Shown here: in pieces, positions 35,701-47,387 of the stretch
Numbering within the stretch: the first letter of the stretch is position 1
Layout of the letters: each line of letters opens with the position of its first letter
Source of the DNA: Galerina marginata
Taxonomy: Eukaryota; Basidiomycota; Agaricomycetes; Agaricales; Galerinaceae
Length of the DNA: 64,000 nucleotides
Assembly: GCA_023014335.1 (NCBI GenBank)
Contig: JAECYW010000011.1
Location: 496,001 to 560,000, forward strand
Direction: 5' to 3'
Translations under genes and position numbers: made by a program
The notes under the pieces: model-generated
The model's input: the letters and a program-made list of their open reading frames with translations, nothing else
Told to the model about the DNA's origin: nothing
Databases searched by the model: none

Positions 35701-37977
35701 AGGTAGTAATCCTGATCCGTAGGTACGGCACAGTAGGTATGACCAGGATTACACATGAGTGGCTCAAATGACTCAAACTGTAAAAGGTAGGCAATAGAGA
35801 TCTTTGCAATCTTTGAATGAGCGGCTTCCTTGCTGATGCTGAAATCTTTCTGGTGACCAGAGAGGAGGTACTCTTTGACAGAGAAATGAGAGAGCTTCAC
35901 GAACCCTATCTTTACTGTCAGTAAAGACTAAAATAAGCTCACAATGCTACTTGCCTTCTGATTCGGTAACAAGACCTGAACACCTTTTCAGCATGTCCCA
36001 TGGATTTCGATATCGTTTACTTTGCTTAAAAACTGGTTTATCTTGCAAACTGAAGTCCACTGTAATTGCATCTGCAATTTCAGAAACTTTCATTGGACGA
36101 CTGGAAAACAACAACCACTCCAGGAATGTCATTGTGTCAGAGTGAAACTTCCCATCAATTGCCTTGAGCATTCGGTTATAGATATCATCTAAACCCTTTG
36201 GTAGGTCTTTCATTTGCTGCATTATTTCATCTTCGCTCAGACATTTTTCCAGCTCGGCAAGCTGTAATGCAACCCATCGAAACCTTGGGACAAAATCAGC
36301 AACAGTCACTCAACAGATTGCTTGTTAAAGAGGGACATACGATCCATCCGCGCGCTCCCTTAAGCCAGATTCTATTTCCCTTCGGATATTTTCATCATAT
36401 TCTTTGAATTTCAATTCAATTCGATGTTCGAGAAGCTTGACAATGTCCTGGTTTGCAGTCACTTCACCAACATTAATTGAATGTGAATCAAGCTCCTCGA
36501 AAACCTTTTTAATATCTGGCTCGGGTCGACTGGTGACAAGCATGTGAAGATTTTGTACTTTTCGAGGCGTATCCGAGACAAGTCCATTGACCCAATCCAA
36601 GGTCTTTTCGATGTCGCCACTGGTACACTCGTCGAGGGCGTCAATGACAATATACACATGCAGGAATCCATCAAGAATATTGAGCAGAACATTCTGAATT
36701 TGACTGACTGACGGCTGATGATGGTCTCCAATACGTTTATATAGGTCTGCTAATTCAGTGGGTATACCACCAAGCTGGTGGGAGAGCTGCCAAATGAGAG
36801 ACCGGATGAGCTTGTCATAAAGTTGTAGGTCACGTTGTGAATCCCTTCCGTCGAAGAAGAAATAGGCAATCCCGGAAAGCCCATTTTTCTCGGATAGTTT
36901 ATCAATAATTGCCGAACTGAGAAGACAGCCCGTCGATCTCACTAATATACTAGCTGCGAGGAAGAGACTCACCACAGAATACTTTTACCGCTTCCTGCTA
37001 TGGAATCGTTTAATACTTGGATTAAAATAGCCAAGTGAGAAGCTTACCTTTTCCCTGAACCCAAAGGAAACCAGGTGTTGCTTCCCAGTCACGAAATCGG
37101 CCACTTTCGAGAAACCAAGAGCAGGTGTCTACTTGACGTATTTCATCCGCTTCATTGCGATTTCTGGAGGTGTCAGGAGGGGATAACCACCTTCGAATCT
37201 CTTTCGCTGGGGAAGTAAACGAATCATTGTAACTATTGAAAACGACAGGGACTCGAAAGTACCTAGGCTGTGGTCCTGGATTACTTTCAGCTCCCGTCCT
37301 ATCCACCGTGAATGCATCAGAAAGAAGTCGTCATCATAGTAGTACAAGTAAAGCCTACCGATTGCTTCAAGTTGGTCGTCACGGCCTGTATTAAAGATCT
37401 CATTGGAATTATTGTTCCCACCCACTGCACAGCCGATGAATGGCCCGATGAAGGTATCGCCTGTGGCTTGGGATGAGAACATTTGGGACCTATCTGAGGA
37501 CTCCGTCGCGGTGGCGCCAGGGCTTGGCACACGGGACCGTTTTGAGATACGAAAATCGGATTCCTAAGTGCGTGTTAGATAGAGACAATCGCCTCTGGCA
37601 TCAGGATAAACTGAGGTACCTCTGGCTTTCGCTTGTTCATCTGAATAACTCGAGCTGCAGGGACAATGAGGATAGGGCAGGATGTCACAAACTTAAGGCG
37701 CAAAGGAAGGAAGGGCGAAGGAAATGATGTAGGTCGCACTAAAGTGAGTCAGAGCAGTGAGGCTGTGTCCTAGGAAGCTGTGCTTAGTCACGGTGTTTGT
37801 GCCGATGTCAGAAGGACTCGTTCATATTCTACATGGCAAATACTCACCAGCCATAATTTTGGCCTTCACGATCTGTTCACGATACAAAGTTCTCCCGTTC
37901 ATTTAGATCGACGGGGAACTTCAGAATTACAATATTTTTGTATATGAAAACTAGCTGGCACTTGAATAAAACATCTT

Positions 37978-40903
37978 CTACGCCTTATACCGCGTCCCGA
38001 AAATACCCTCTTCCATCGCTTTGATTTCTGTTGTATCCAAACATTAAGCACATTCATGCATACAAACGGGAACCCGGGAAGAGCCACTCACGAAGTGCGA
38101 TATGCGTCGAATGGAAACGACACAGCGCCAGATTACCTATTCCATAAGAAATACGAAGTCAATCATCTGCCTCAAAATAAAATTCGAGGACGCCAAGTAC
38201 GCACCGAGCATCATCCACAGCCCAGGAACACCCAAGTCTCTCCACACACCATTAAGTTCGCCTTCGTCGTTGAGCCCCCAAATATCCTTGCACCGACTGG
38301 CGACTTCGTCTCCGCACACTCTGCGAATGTGGCCGACGGGATCGCCCAGGCTGAAAATTACGAGTTCAATGCTCGGTAAAAGCAAATGCAGACATGATAT
38401 TAAGGAATTCAACGCACCCAGTAGCGAAGACCACAACGTCCGCAGGCAGCTCGGACCCATTCGCGAACTTGATCCCCGTCTCTGTGAAGCTCTCGATGGG
38501 GCTGTCGTTCTTTAGCTTGATCTTGCCTTCCGCGATGAGCTTGCTGCCTCCGGTGTCTGCCCATCCACAAAAACAAAATAAAATTAGATGAGGAACATTT
38601 GATTGGATTGGAATGCCGAGAAAATTTAAAAGAGACACTGACCGAGGTAATACCCGCCTGCTTTGCTCCACGCTAACAGGCCGAATCCTGTATCCTTGAT
38701 CCCGAGGTTCGTGCGGAAGCCGACTTTGTGCAGGCCGTCCAAGAGTTCTCTGTCAATGAATCGTCAACAAAACCAAACCGTAAGTCGTAAGTCAGAGATC
38801 GCGAGTCATAATCAGAAACTATAGAATCAGAAAGGCGGATCCGGATCCAAAACCACGTTCAAGTCCATTTGGTTCGAGGTAGAGATGTCGAAAACAAGAA
38901 CGAAACCGCAGATCGGATTCGAAACCGTATTGCAGTCCATTACGTTCGAGCTTAGGGTCGAGAGACCGAAAGCAAATTTCTAAAGCAAGAAAAGACCTAG
39001 AGACTCACTTATCAAGCTCAGCGATATACTTTGTCTCCCGCTGCTTCAACCCCGTGGCCATATGATGCGGGAAAGAAGCGTTGATGCGGTCGACAACGTC
39101 GACTGGGGGGGCGTCTTCCCAGTAAGCACCTAAATTAAATAATTAATGAGTGTAAAGTTGAATGAGCCGCCTGACATGGAATCTGAAGGGGAAGAGGAAG
39201 GGAAGCGGGAAGGAAGAAAGGAGGACAGACCTTTCATGATAACCTCCCACCCGTTCTTGGTGGACATGATGTATGTCGAGCTGCGTTGGAACATGGTGAC
39301 GTCTGCGTAATTAAAATCACAGAAAGAAGACAGAGATCGTTAATTATTTTATTTCCGTCGCCAGAAGGAAAAGAGATGCACCGATTCCGTGTTGTTGGTA
39401 ATCGACTGCGATATCGTGCGCTACGGAATCGGGAGCGTTAGTTCGAAAGGAGTAGAAAGAGGAAAGGAAAGGAAAGAACCTGAAGTACAAGCGCCAACAA
39501 CAACGACTTTCTTCCCTTCATGGTCCAGAGCCCGCTTATGTTCGCTAGAATGCAGGATCTTGCCTTTAAACACATCCTACAAAATTCAAATCCATCATCG
39601 ACCCAACCCGCCCATTCATCTCATCCAAAAATCATCAAACTTACCATCCCAGGATACTCAGGCGTATTAGGCACCCCGCTTCCCAACCCAGTACAGAACA
39701 CGACATGGTTAACCACGAACGTGCGCTCCGAGCCGTCCGCGCGCTTGAGGCTGACGTGCCATTTGAGCGTGGTTGGGTCTTGTGAGGTGTGGGTTATGGT
39801 GGTGGATGTCCAGACGTTGAGTTCGAGGGCGGAGGCGTATGATTCGAGCCAGTTTGCGAGCTGTTTGAAAGGTTTTGAGGGGGAGGTTAGTTAGAGGACG
39901 AGAGGAGGAGAGGAGGAGGGGGTAGAGAAAGTACCTTGAGTGCGGGTGTGTATACGGGCCAGGTTGAAGGGAACCTCGAGGAAGATTAGCATTTCGGAAG
40001 GGCGTCGATGTGGGATGAGATGAGGTATGGACACTCACGGGAGGTACGGCATATGATCATACCCTACAAACAAGAAAGTTCAATAGAAGTCAGTCTTCAA
40101 TAATAAGAAACCTCCAAAAACTCACAAACAGGATCATGCAAACAAAGCGCCTCATACCTCCCCCGCCAATTATCCCCAATCCTCTCATTCCTCTCCACCA
40201 CAAGCGCGGGTATATCCAAGAACTTCAACCGCGCCGCCACCTCCAACCCACTCTGCCCTGCCCCGATAACGAGCACCTTCGGGGCGGTAGCTGGGTCTAG
40301 GAACTCCCGCTCGCGTTCTCGGGCAGACTCCCACTTCCCGTGGTTCGGCTGTGCGTTCCGCAACGCACCGGTTTTTTCGGGGAAGGCGGTTAGGCTGTCG
40401 AGGTTCGTGTATACGACGTGGGCTTTCCAGTTTTTGTAGTTCGTCAGGTCTACATCCCCGTTGGTAGCCCCAGCGGAGGTAGGTACCAACCGCACGACCC
40501 CGCTCGCCCTTCCGACGTCCGTCGAGAAGTCGAACATGAGGCTAATCCAAGCCAGATCCGGGAACGGTTGCTGCAGCGCCACGCTGCCCTCGCGCAGCTT
40601 AAAGTTGTGCATCTTCGCGCTGCCCAACCTGGCTGTTAGGAACGCGCGGATCTTCGCCTCTCCTGAGAACGTGCGGAAGTCCCATGTGAGCGCGAGCATG
40701 TCGCGCCAGAACGCATCGGGCAGGAGCAGGGCTGCGAGGGCGTCCACATCAGCAGATGAGGCGGCGGAGGCTAAGGCGGCGAGCCAGTCCGCGGCGATAG
40801 AGGTAGGAGAGAGGGCAGTATTATGCGGAGGAAGGGCCGTAGGGTCTATCCCGAGGCGATCGAGGGTGGGGAGGGGGACATCTGGGATGGTGGGGTCGGG
40901 CAT
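37978..40903 (-). CDS. flavin-containing monooxygenase-like protein with N-terminal NTF2-like region
   Basis: Thirteen exons: 40903-40126, 40063-40039, 39974-39935, 39860-39645, 39576-39480, 39420-39382, 39302-39231, 39129-39009, 38749-38643, 38556-38418, 38350-38205, 38136-38092, 38027-37978; 624 aa, all junctions in frame. Residues 1 to about 170 resemble an NTF2/SnoaL-like fold. The FAD site is VLVIGAGQSGLEVAARL (about 210-226), followed by CLHDPVWYDHMPYLPFP, and a second Rossmann site VVVVGACTSAHDIA (about 377-390) would bind NADPH. DVVVFATG is the C-terminal hallmark. The family oxygenates N or S atoms or catalyses Baeyer-Villiger/YUCCA-type reactions; substrate unknown. Intron 8 is unusually long (259 nt). 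It sits between the NLR and BCS1 genes in both units; this is the intact copy. Confidence 0.9.
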
Positions 40904-42325
40904 TGGGATTGGGCTTGTGATGTCGGTTGGGGGTGATGTCGATGACGATCGGATTATCAGATATCAGTACTATCAGTAGATGAGTGCGGGGTAAGTAAGT
41001 AAAATGAAAACGAGAATCTGGGGTAAAAACAGATTTAGACCTGATGGGAAAGGGATGCGTTATAAATCGCTGAATGAGAGCCGGTACCGCTTATTCTCCT
41101 CCCCGCCCGGGACGTCGAGGAGTCGAGGACAGGAGGTAGCTTCACAAGCTTAGAGCTACTTAAAGGAGGTTCTTTGGGGTCACATGCATTCATAGGCAAC
41201 GAGTTTTAATATAAAAAGCCCAGTAAGACGACCGTGTCAATGCCCAGCGATTTTCCAAGTAAGTCTTGAGTCGACGTCTTGAGTTGCTTTGGGCAGGTGT
41301 GGGCCAGCGAGCATCGTTGTGGTCGCATGGTGGGCAGTGGTGAAAGAAAAGGTTTAACCGACATTCCTTTCGTCTTTCGTCTTACGCCATTGGTCTAACT
41401 CTGAATCTAAGGCACTGTATCGCGGAATCTCGGAAATGGCGGAATGGAAGTTGACGTCAATCACTTGTCGGCGACGGTGTAAGTCCCTGAATGGAGAAAG
41501 CCTGAGGTCTGAGGATCAGCCTGAGCCATCACAACTGCCCAAGTCCACCAGCTGACTGTGTTTTAATGACAGGTCGTCAAGTCAGAGGCTAGAGCTAGAG
41601 AGTTAGTAACGTTGTATTGCAAGATGCTATGTATATAGAATGCATTCTGTACATTGATCTCAAACAATGTATGTATGTATGACGAGAAGCAAGAGCAGGA
41701 CAAGGCGGAGAAGCAGGCGGAGCAAGAATCGGAACGGAACGGAATATATGCATGACGGAAAACAAAAACCATGGTCGTAAAACGCGTAGCTATAGACGTG
41801 GTACGAAAGGATGTATGGATCAGATGGTAGATGGAGATGGATTGGATGAGAGAGAGTCATATGATGATATGATAGTGATAATAATGGTACATTGAAACCC
41901 AAACCAGAGAAGCAAAAACGGACGGGGCAAAAAAACGAGCAAGCACTGACAAGAAAAGACGAAGGAAAAGGCAAAAACGAAGGAAGAATATATCCAAGAA
42001 AGAATCGAGAATGACAAAACGTCCATCTCAAAATTCGAACAGAATAGCACAGCTCTAGAAGTATCAATCAAACACCCCCACCAAAAATGCGCAGCAGCAG
42101 CGCATACACCTGAACAACATAGATCTGGACAAAAGGCGACACGTTGATGATACCGGAGAAAGACGCTAGTGGGAGTTGGCTAGCGAGGACGACTTTGGTG
42201 ACTGAGCCGTTCACAGCTGACGGAGCAGAGGAAGACGAGGATGGTGTATCGCAAGTATCAGGTACTGAAGCAGACGGCGGCGCCGAGTCGACTTTTTCTT
42301 TCGACTCCTCAAGCCCATCATCTAG
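40904..42325. other. FMO-BCS1 intergenic DNA, unit B
   Basis: Contains the FMO promoter side (minus-strand TATAA at about 41060-41064) and the BCS1 3' flank. About 41390-41980 recurs inverted at 51083-51770. No gene supported. Confidence 0.5.
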
Positions 42326-45300
42326 TCACACATCGCTCCAACCAGACCCCGAAGACCCAGAAACCGAGCCCCATCCATCATTTCCATTCACGATGGCCGG
42401 CACCCACCCCCCGGACGCGGGCGGACGCAGAGTCGAGGAGGGCAAGTCCGACTCGTCCGAGCTAGAGCTTGAGCTGGAGTTGGACGAGGGTTCGGGCTCT
42501 GCGTCTGCGTCTGCGGATCCAGAGCCGGAGCCAGAGCCAGACTTGGTAGACTTGGTGGTCTTGGATTTGGTGGGTTTGGTGGGCTCGTCGTCGTCTGATG
42601 AGTCAGAGGAGGCGGACGAGCTGGCGTCAGAGGTGGACACGTCGGATTCCTCCTCCTCTTTCTCGGCCTCCTTCGCTTTTGCTTTCGCCTTGGTCTTTGA
42701 CTTGCCCTTTGTCGTCGTCGTCGCTGTCGTCGTGGTTGATTTTGCCTTTGCCTTCGACGACTTGGACTTCTTCTTGTCGGCCTTGTCCTCGACCTCGACC
42801 TCAACCACGTCCTCGTCGTCCTTCTTTTCCGCCTCCTCGTCGTCGTCGTCCTCCTTCTCGTCGTCCTCTTTCTTGGCTTTTTTCTTCTCCTTCGTCTTCT
42901 TATCTTTCTTCTCCTTCTTCTCCTTCTTCTCCTCCTTCTCCCCCTCTTCCTCTTCCTCGTCCTCCTCGTCCTCCTCCTTATCGTCTTTCTTCTTCCCCTT
43001 CCCCTTCTTATCCCTCCTCTTCTTCCGCCTCTCCTCCTCCTTCTCCCTCAACTGCTGCCTCATCTTCTCAATCTCCTCCTCCTTCTCCTTCTCCGCCAAC
43101 AGCTTCTTCACCTTCTCCAGCTCCTGGTCCTTCTTATCCTGCGCTTTCTTGAGACGCTCTTTCTCTTGCGCTTCCTTTCGTCTCTTTTCGCGCTGTAAGG
43201 TAAGATCGAACAGGCATTAGCACGGTTCCCAGATAACAACTACTGTAAAGCGAATATATGCGTACCTGCGCCTTCTCCCTAACCTCCCTCGCCTCCTTCT
43301 CCCTCTTCAGCCTCTCCCGCATCTCACGCTCGCCCTGCACCCACGCCTCAACCCCATCCGCAGCAGCCTCAGGCTGGGCTTTATGCTTCAACAGATCTAC
43401 ACAAAAAAACATATGCGCGTCAGCATCAAGCATACACGCACCAAATCCCAACACGACCGTCGGAAAGGGAAAACACTCACACCCCTGCAGCCCAGCAACG
43501 CTAAACTCATCATCCGGCAACCCATCCGCAAACCTCTTCGCAAGAACAGCGAGCGTCTTCCGGTCTAGTGGCTTCACTTTAGCCAAAGACGCGTCCGGCG
43601 GAGGGGGGAGGTATGCTGTGTTGGTAGCTCCGAATTGGTCTTTGTCCAAGTTTGAGCTTGAGCTTGAGCTCGGGTTGGTGGTGTCTTTATCTGCTGTCAA
43701 GGTCGAGGTCGAGGTTGATGACGAGGCGGAGGAGAATGAGACCTTGGTAGCAGAAGATGACGACGACGAAGCAGAGTCGGGCAGGGGAGACCCCGAGTAA
43801 GTCCGCGGTAATGGCGGTATTGATGGCGAGGGCGACACAGCGCCGGAGCCGAACGCCGATACGGAAGAGGGCAGGGACCCTGAGAGGAGAGAAGAAGCAG
43901 ACGACGCGATGCTGCTCGACAGAGCCCATAGAGAAGGCGGTGAAGTTGAAATTGACGCTGAAGGTGCGGCTGGATCGTTTCTTAGCGTACCCGAGCTCCT
44001 CGTCGGCGTCCTCGTCCCAGCCTGAGCCCGAGCCTGGACAGCAGAAGGCGAAGGCACATAAGCCCGCACCCTCCCCTCCCCATCCTGGGCGTGCACCTTG
44101 ACCTTCGAATCCAGATCAAGCCCTTCAAGCTCAGACTCCCCTTCCACGTCAGCGTCTTCGTCTTCGTCCTCGCTCGGGAAGAAGTTGCGGAAAAGCGCTT
44201 CAGCCTGCCACTTGGACGCGTTCTTGAACTCGACCCAGACGTCCATCCTGCCGGGACGGGAGAGGGCTGGGTCTAGGCGTTCGAGGTGGTTCGTCGTTCT
44301 ATCAAGATAAAACAAAAGTGCATCAGCTTAGTATAAAATAGAGAGAGAGAAAGAAGGAGGAAGGGAAAAAGGGAGAACAACTAACGCGAACAACAACCGC
44401 CCCTCAGAAGCAGCAACCCCATCAAGCGCATTCAACAGCCCACTCAAACTCAACGTATTCATATCCGACAACCCATCGCTCCTTCCATACCTCCTCCTCC
44501 CTCCCCTCCCACCGCTCCCACCCCCAAAGCCACCCCCAATCCCCGGGAACGCCCCGCTCCCCCCGTCCCCTCCTCCTCCCCCACCCGCGTCCCCCCCTCC
44601 TCCATTCCCCCCACCCCCTAAGTCAAGATCATCGTCTTCACGATTGGTAGACCTGACGAACGCAGCGTCTAGGTCTTCCAAGAGGAGAACGCACCGCGCG
44701 GGTACGCGCCCCATTAGCGCTGTGAGCGTGTTGTCGGACACCCAGGAGGCGGAGAGGGAGACGACGTATATGTCGAGTTGGAGTTGGCCTGCTAGGGCGT
44801 GGATGAGGGAGGACTTGCCGGAGCCTGGGACGCCGTGCAGGAGGTAGCCGCGGCGGAAGGGGATGCCGCGGTCTGCGTACCACTAGGTGAGGAGGAAGGG
44901 GGTTAGTGAGTGAGAAACGGAGGAATAGAATAGAATAGGATAGGATAGTGAACATAACATACCTTCTCGCTCTTCAAAAAATCCCTTGCATCATCCACAA
45001 GCATCTCCTTCACCCCGGGGTTGAGCACGATGCTGGATAGAGGCCGTTTGTGCCTCGAGTCGGTCCAGCGCCATGAGCCGTGTGCGTCGGCGAAGTAGAT
45101 CTGGATACGGTGTACCGCTTCGGCTTCGTATTCTTTTTTAGCTTGTAGGACGAGTTGTTTGAGGATCGCGTTCGAGCGGGCTACCACACTGTGCAATACG
45201 CCGTCCAGTTAGCACAGCACACGGACGGGAAGGAACCACCACAGCAGTAGCAGTAGCAGTAGCAGGAGCAGGAGAAGGAGCAGGAGCAGCACACACACCT

Positions 45301-46077
45301 AATAGACAACATCTCCGACCCCGTATCCTGCTTCCTCCCCCTCCTCACCCTCAACCAATGCCCCCTATAAAAAATCGTATGCGTCGTATCATAAGTAGGC
45401 TGAAAAACCACCCTCGTCTTCGGCCGGCTCTCGCTATCCTGGTCTCCCCACCCATCCCACCCTCCCCCTCCTCCTCCTCCTCCTCCATTGCTACCACCAA
45501 GACTAGACTCAGCGACCTCCCACTGATCCCAATCCGCGTCCTCCTCCGAGTAATGCGAGGAGGAGGCACCGCCTGGTCCGGCTGTGCGGGTGGTTGTTTC
45601 GAATTCGCGGGAGCGCTGCCATTCGGGGCGCCGGGAGAGCCAGAGCATGAGCCAGTCGTAGGGGAAGTCTTCTTCGCTGAAGTGGGCTGTGAGGAAGAAG
45701 GCTGTGGGAAGGGAGAGGGGGTTAGCATTGGTATTGGTATTGGTGTTGGTGAGCGAGGAGAGAGGGGACGAGGGCTGATGCTCGTTTTTGTGGTGATGAC
45801 TCATAACCGAACGACGAGCTTGAGCTCGGACCAGAGGGGGAGGGGGGAAAGAGTGGCTCACAGTTTACGAAATGCGACCTGCACAGCACAGCACGAGTCA
45901 GCTCACTCACGACGACGACGACGAAAAGAGTGGTGAGTCCACATACCAAGCAGAGCTCGACACCCGTCTGGCAGTCTCTACAGTCCCACCTAGAACAACG
46001 AGCTTCATACCATCAATAACAGAAGAGCCGCCGTGCCCGCCTACGAGGGGCTGCACGAGCGACTTGAGAGCGTCCAT
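42326..46077 (-). CDS. BCS1-like mitochondrial AAA ATPase with long charged C-terminal tail
   Basis: Eight exons: 46077-45947, 45878-45862 (only 17 nt), 45701-45299, 45188-44963, 44882-44386, 44298-43481, 43396-43266, 43192-42326; 1029 aa, every exon in frame, introns 68-160 nt. A BCS1_N-type domain (SFFLTAHFSEEDFPYDWLM ... YRGHWLRVRRGRKQ) precedes the AAA core: Walker A GVPGSGKS (276-283), Walker B VLLLEDLD (324-331), TTNHLERLDPALSRPGRMD, and the small AAA subdomain (VAGLQGYLL). A Gly-rich insertion follows Walker B. The last about 330 residues are a Glu/Lys coiled coil, then Ser/Asp/Lys-rich low complexity. Yeast Bcs1 translocates the folded Rieske protein across the mitochondrial inner membrane; Agaricomycetes have many paralogues of unknown role, and this tail makes a divergent role likely. 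The start at MDALKSLVQP was chosen because it fits BCS1 N-termini. Confidence 0.88.
45241..45296 (+). repeat. microsatellite in BCS1 intron 3
   Basis: A (CAGTAG)n followed by (AGGAGC)n-like run lies inside the intron between exons 3 and 4, next to its donor. It explains that intron's 110-nt length. Confidence 0.75.
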
Positions 46078-46195
46078 TGGGTGGGGGGGTGTAGTTGCAG
46101 GTACAGGTGCAGCTGCAGTGTTTGGTGTACGTGGGTACGAGTGCGGGTGGTGGTGGTGGTTGGAAAGAAGCGAGAAGCGACAACCACGGTGAGGG

Positions 46196-46201
46196 TATAT
46201 A
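46196..46201 (-). promoter_or_regulatory. TATA box of the BCS1-like gene
   Basis: Minus-strand TATATA about 120 bp upstream of the chosen ATG (46077). Confidence 0.4.
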
Positions 46202-46892
46202 GCCCTGGGGGGGTACTGTGAGAACCCGACGATCAATTACAGTGTGTGAGTCGTGACGAGTCTAAGCTCAGCCTACTAACTCAGCTGCGGGCCCGGGGCC
46301 GAGGGCAAGGCGTAGGTACTCGAGTATAAGGGGGTATGCGGGGGTGGAGGTGGAGGTGGAATGGGCTGTACTGGTATTTTGGACACGGACACGGATACGG
46401 ACACAGAGTCAGAGTCAGAGTCAAGACGCGTCAGCACCGCCATGCCTATAAACCGCCTCCTTTTCCGAATATGCCTCGAGGCTCAGGGTCCTTTTGCTTA
46501 CTCTGGAGGCTATTGCTCCCGCCTGCGGCCCGCTTCCCTGATCATGCCCTCCTTCGTGAATCCCACCGATTCCAAAATACTCTGATTGCTTCTCATCAAG
46601 ACTTCACGTCACCTTGCACGATCTAAAATCAATATTGAATGAACAATAGAAAGAAAGCACTCTCAGTCTGTTCGCTCTTCGAAGGCCCGCCACATTGATA
46701 TCCTGAATGTTAGCAGTTTATCGACGTCACCATTCAACGAACAACAGCCTCCAGAGTCCAGCCGACATCGCACGGGAACACCTACTTAATTACCCCGCTC
46801 CCATTCCGAGTCTCGGCAACGTTGCCAGCGTTTCCACCATCCAGCGCCAAGAAATCGCCACCTCAATTTTAGGCGGCGAAAGAGGGTGTTTT
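46202..46892. other. intergenic with a short microsatellite
   Basis: A ggacac/cagagt hexamer run occurs at 46380-46425. Nothing coding is supported. The sequence before the foldback element at 46893 is unremarkable. Confidence 0.4.
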
Positions 46893-47242
46893 TCGACAAT
46901 TAAAGTTTAGCCAAAATTAATTCGCCCTCAATTGCGAGGTGCTGTGCACGGTGTGCGTGGGCGTGTGGACGAACAGTATGCATACATCACTGCGGCGACC
47001 GGATTATTTTGACGGGGGTGCAAAAACCGACGGTAGGTTGTTTGAATTTTGCCAGTCACTATTTTGCCAATCCTACGGTGGGTACACGTGACTTGGCAAA
47101 ATCCAAACAACTTGCTCTGCATTTTGCATCCCCGGCAAAATAGTCCGGGCGCGGCAGTGCATGTGGATGAATGAGCACAGCGTTGCGGCGCACTGGCAGT
47201 GTGCTCGATTGTGGCCCTGGGCAGCTAAATTTGAGTTGACAA
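46893..47242. mobile_element. foldback/MITE-like element, about 350 bp
   Basis: An imperfect inverted repeat: 46995-47059 (ccggattattttgacgg...gccagtcac) pairs with 47088-47149 (gtgacttggcaaaatcc...tagtccgg), about 28 bp apart, and weaker pairing continues outward (gaggtgctgtgcac / gtgtgctcgattg). No coding capacity. Terminal bases and target duplication could not be fixed with confidence. Confidence 0.6.
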
Positions 47243-47387
47243 TAGTGAGGTTTCTTTCGTTCTTTCTTCTTCTTATATTCTCGGATGGGGACCGCCTCAG
47301 TGCTTATTATCACGACATCGATCTGGCATAAGGACTCGGCAGTATCTATGTAAGTTACCCAAATTTAACGAAACAGTGATACGCGTA

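Larger units (their letters stand above)
35275..35753 (-). mobile_element. TRIM-type LTR retroelement (479 bp) with identical LTRs
   Basis: Two direct 144-bp repeats, 35275-35418 and 35610-35753, appear identical and have TG...CA ends. Flanks are cataa and catga, an imperfect 5-bp target duplication. Read on the minus strand, the 3' LTR (35418-35275) is preceded by a purine-rich tract (GTGTGGGAGGG, 35429-35419), fixing orientation. The internal part is only 191 bp and has no coding capacity, so it must be mobilised in trans. LTR identity and a clean break in an otherwise open exon imply recent insertion. The internal part also contains a T-arm-like GGTTCAATCC (minus strand near 35566-35575) of unknown meaning. 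Confidence 0.85.
32948..37640 (-). pseudogene. NACHT-ankyrin (NLR-like) gene, unit B, interrupted by an LTR mini-element
   Basis: Same architecture as the unit A gene: exons 37640-37620, 37563-37359, 37251-37048, 36997-36973, 36916-36341, 36283-35955, and a last exon from 35905 to 32948 broken by the insertion at 35275-35753. Walker A (AGSGKS), Walker B (YIVIDALDEC) and TSRPEPDI are intact and the GC-donor intron (35954-35906) is conserved. The array has 20 ankyrin repeats with more varied sequence, including two longer units. Discounting the insert and its duplicated target leaves an open frame, so the gene was intact until recently. As it stands, translation stops inside the LTR shortly after FEPLM. 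Whether two shorter proteins are made (NACHT-only and ankyrin-only from an ATG at 35272) is open. Confidence 0.8.

Noticed and set aside
35275..35753. CRISPR-like or tandem repeat reading of the two 144-bp repeats
   Set aside because: Only two copies with TG...CA ends, flanking target duplication, polypurine tract and TATA box; an LTR element explains all of it, and CRISPR is not expected in a fungal nucleus.
35275..35753. The inserted element acting as a new intron of the unit B NLR
   Set aside because: GT donors at the left border and the TTATGCAG acceptor at the right border exist, but joining them shifts the ankyrin frame, so it would not restore the protein.
42144..43220. 358-codon Ser/Asp/Phe-rich plus-strand frame
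   Set aside because: Antisense shadow of the Glu/Lys/Ser low-complexity tail of the BCS1-like gene; composition explains the lack of stops.
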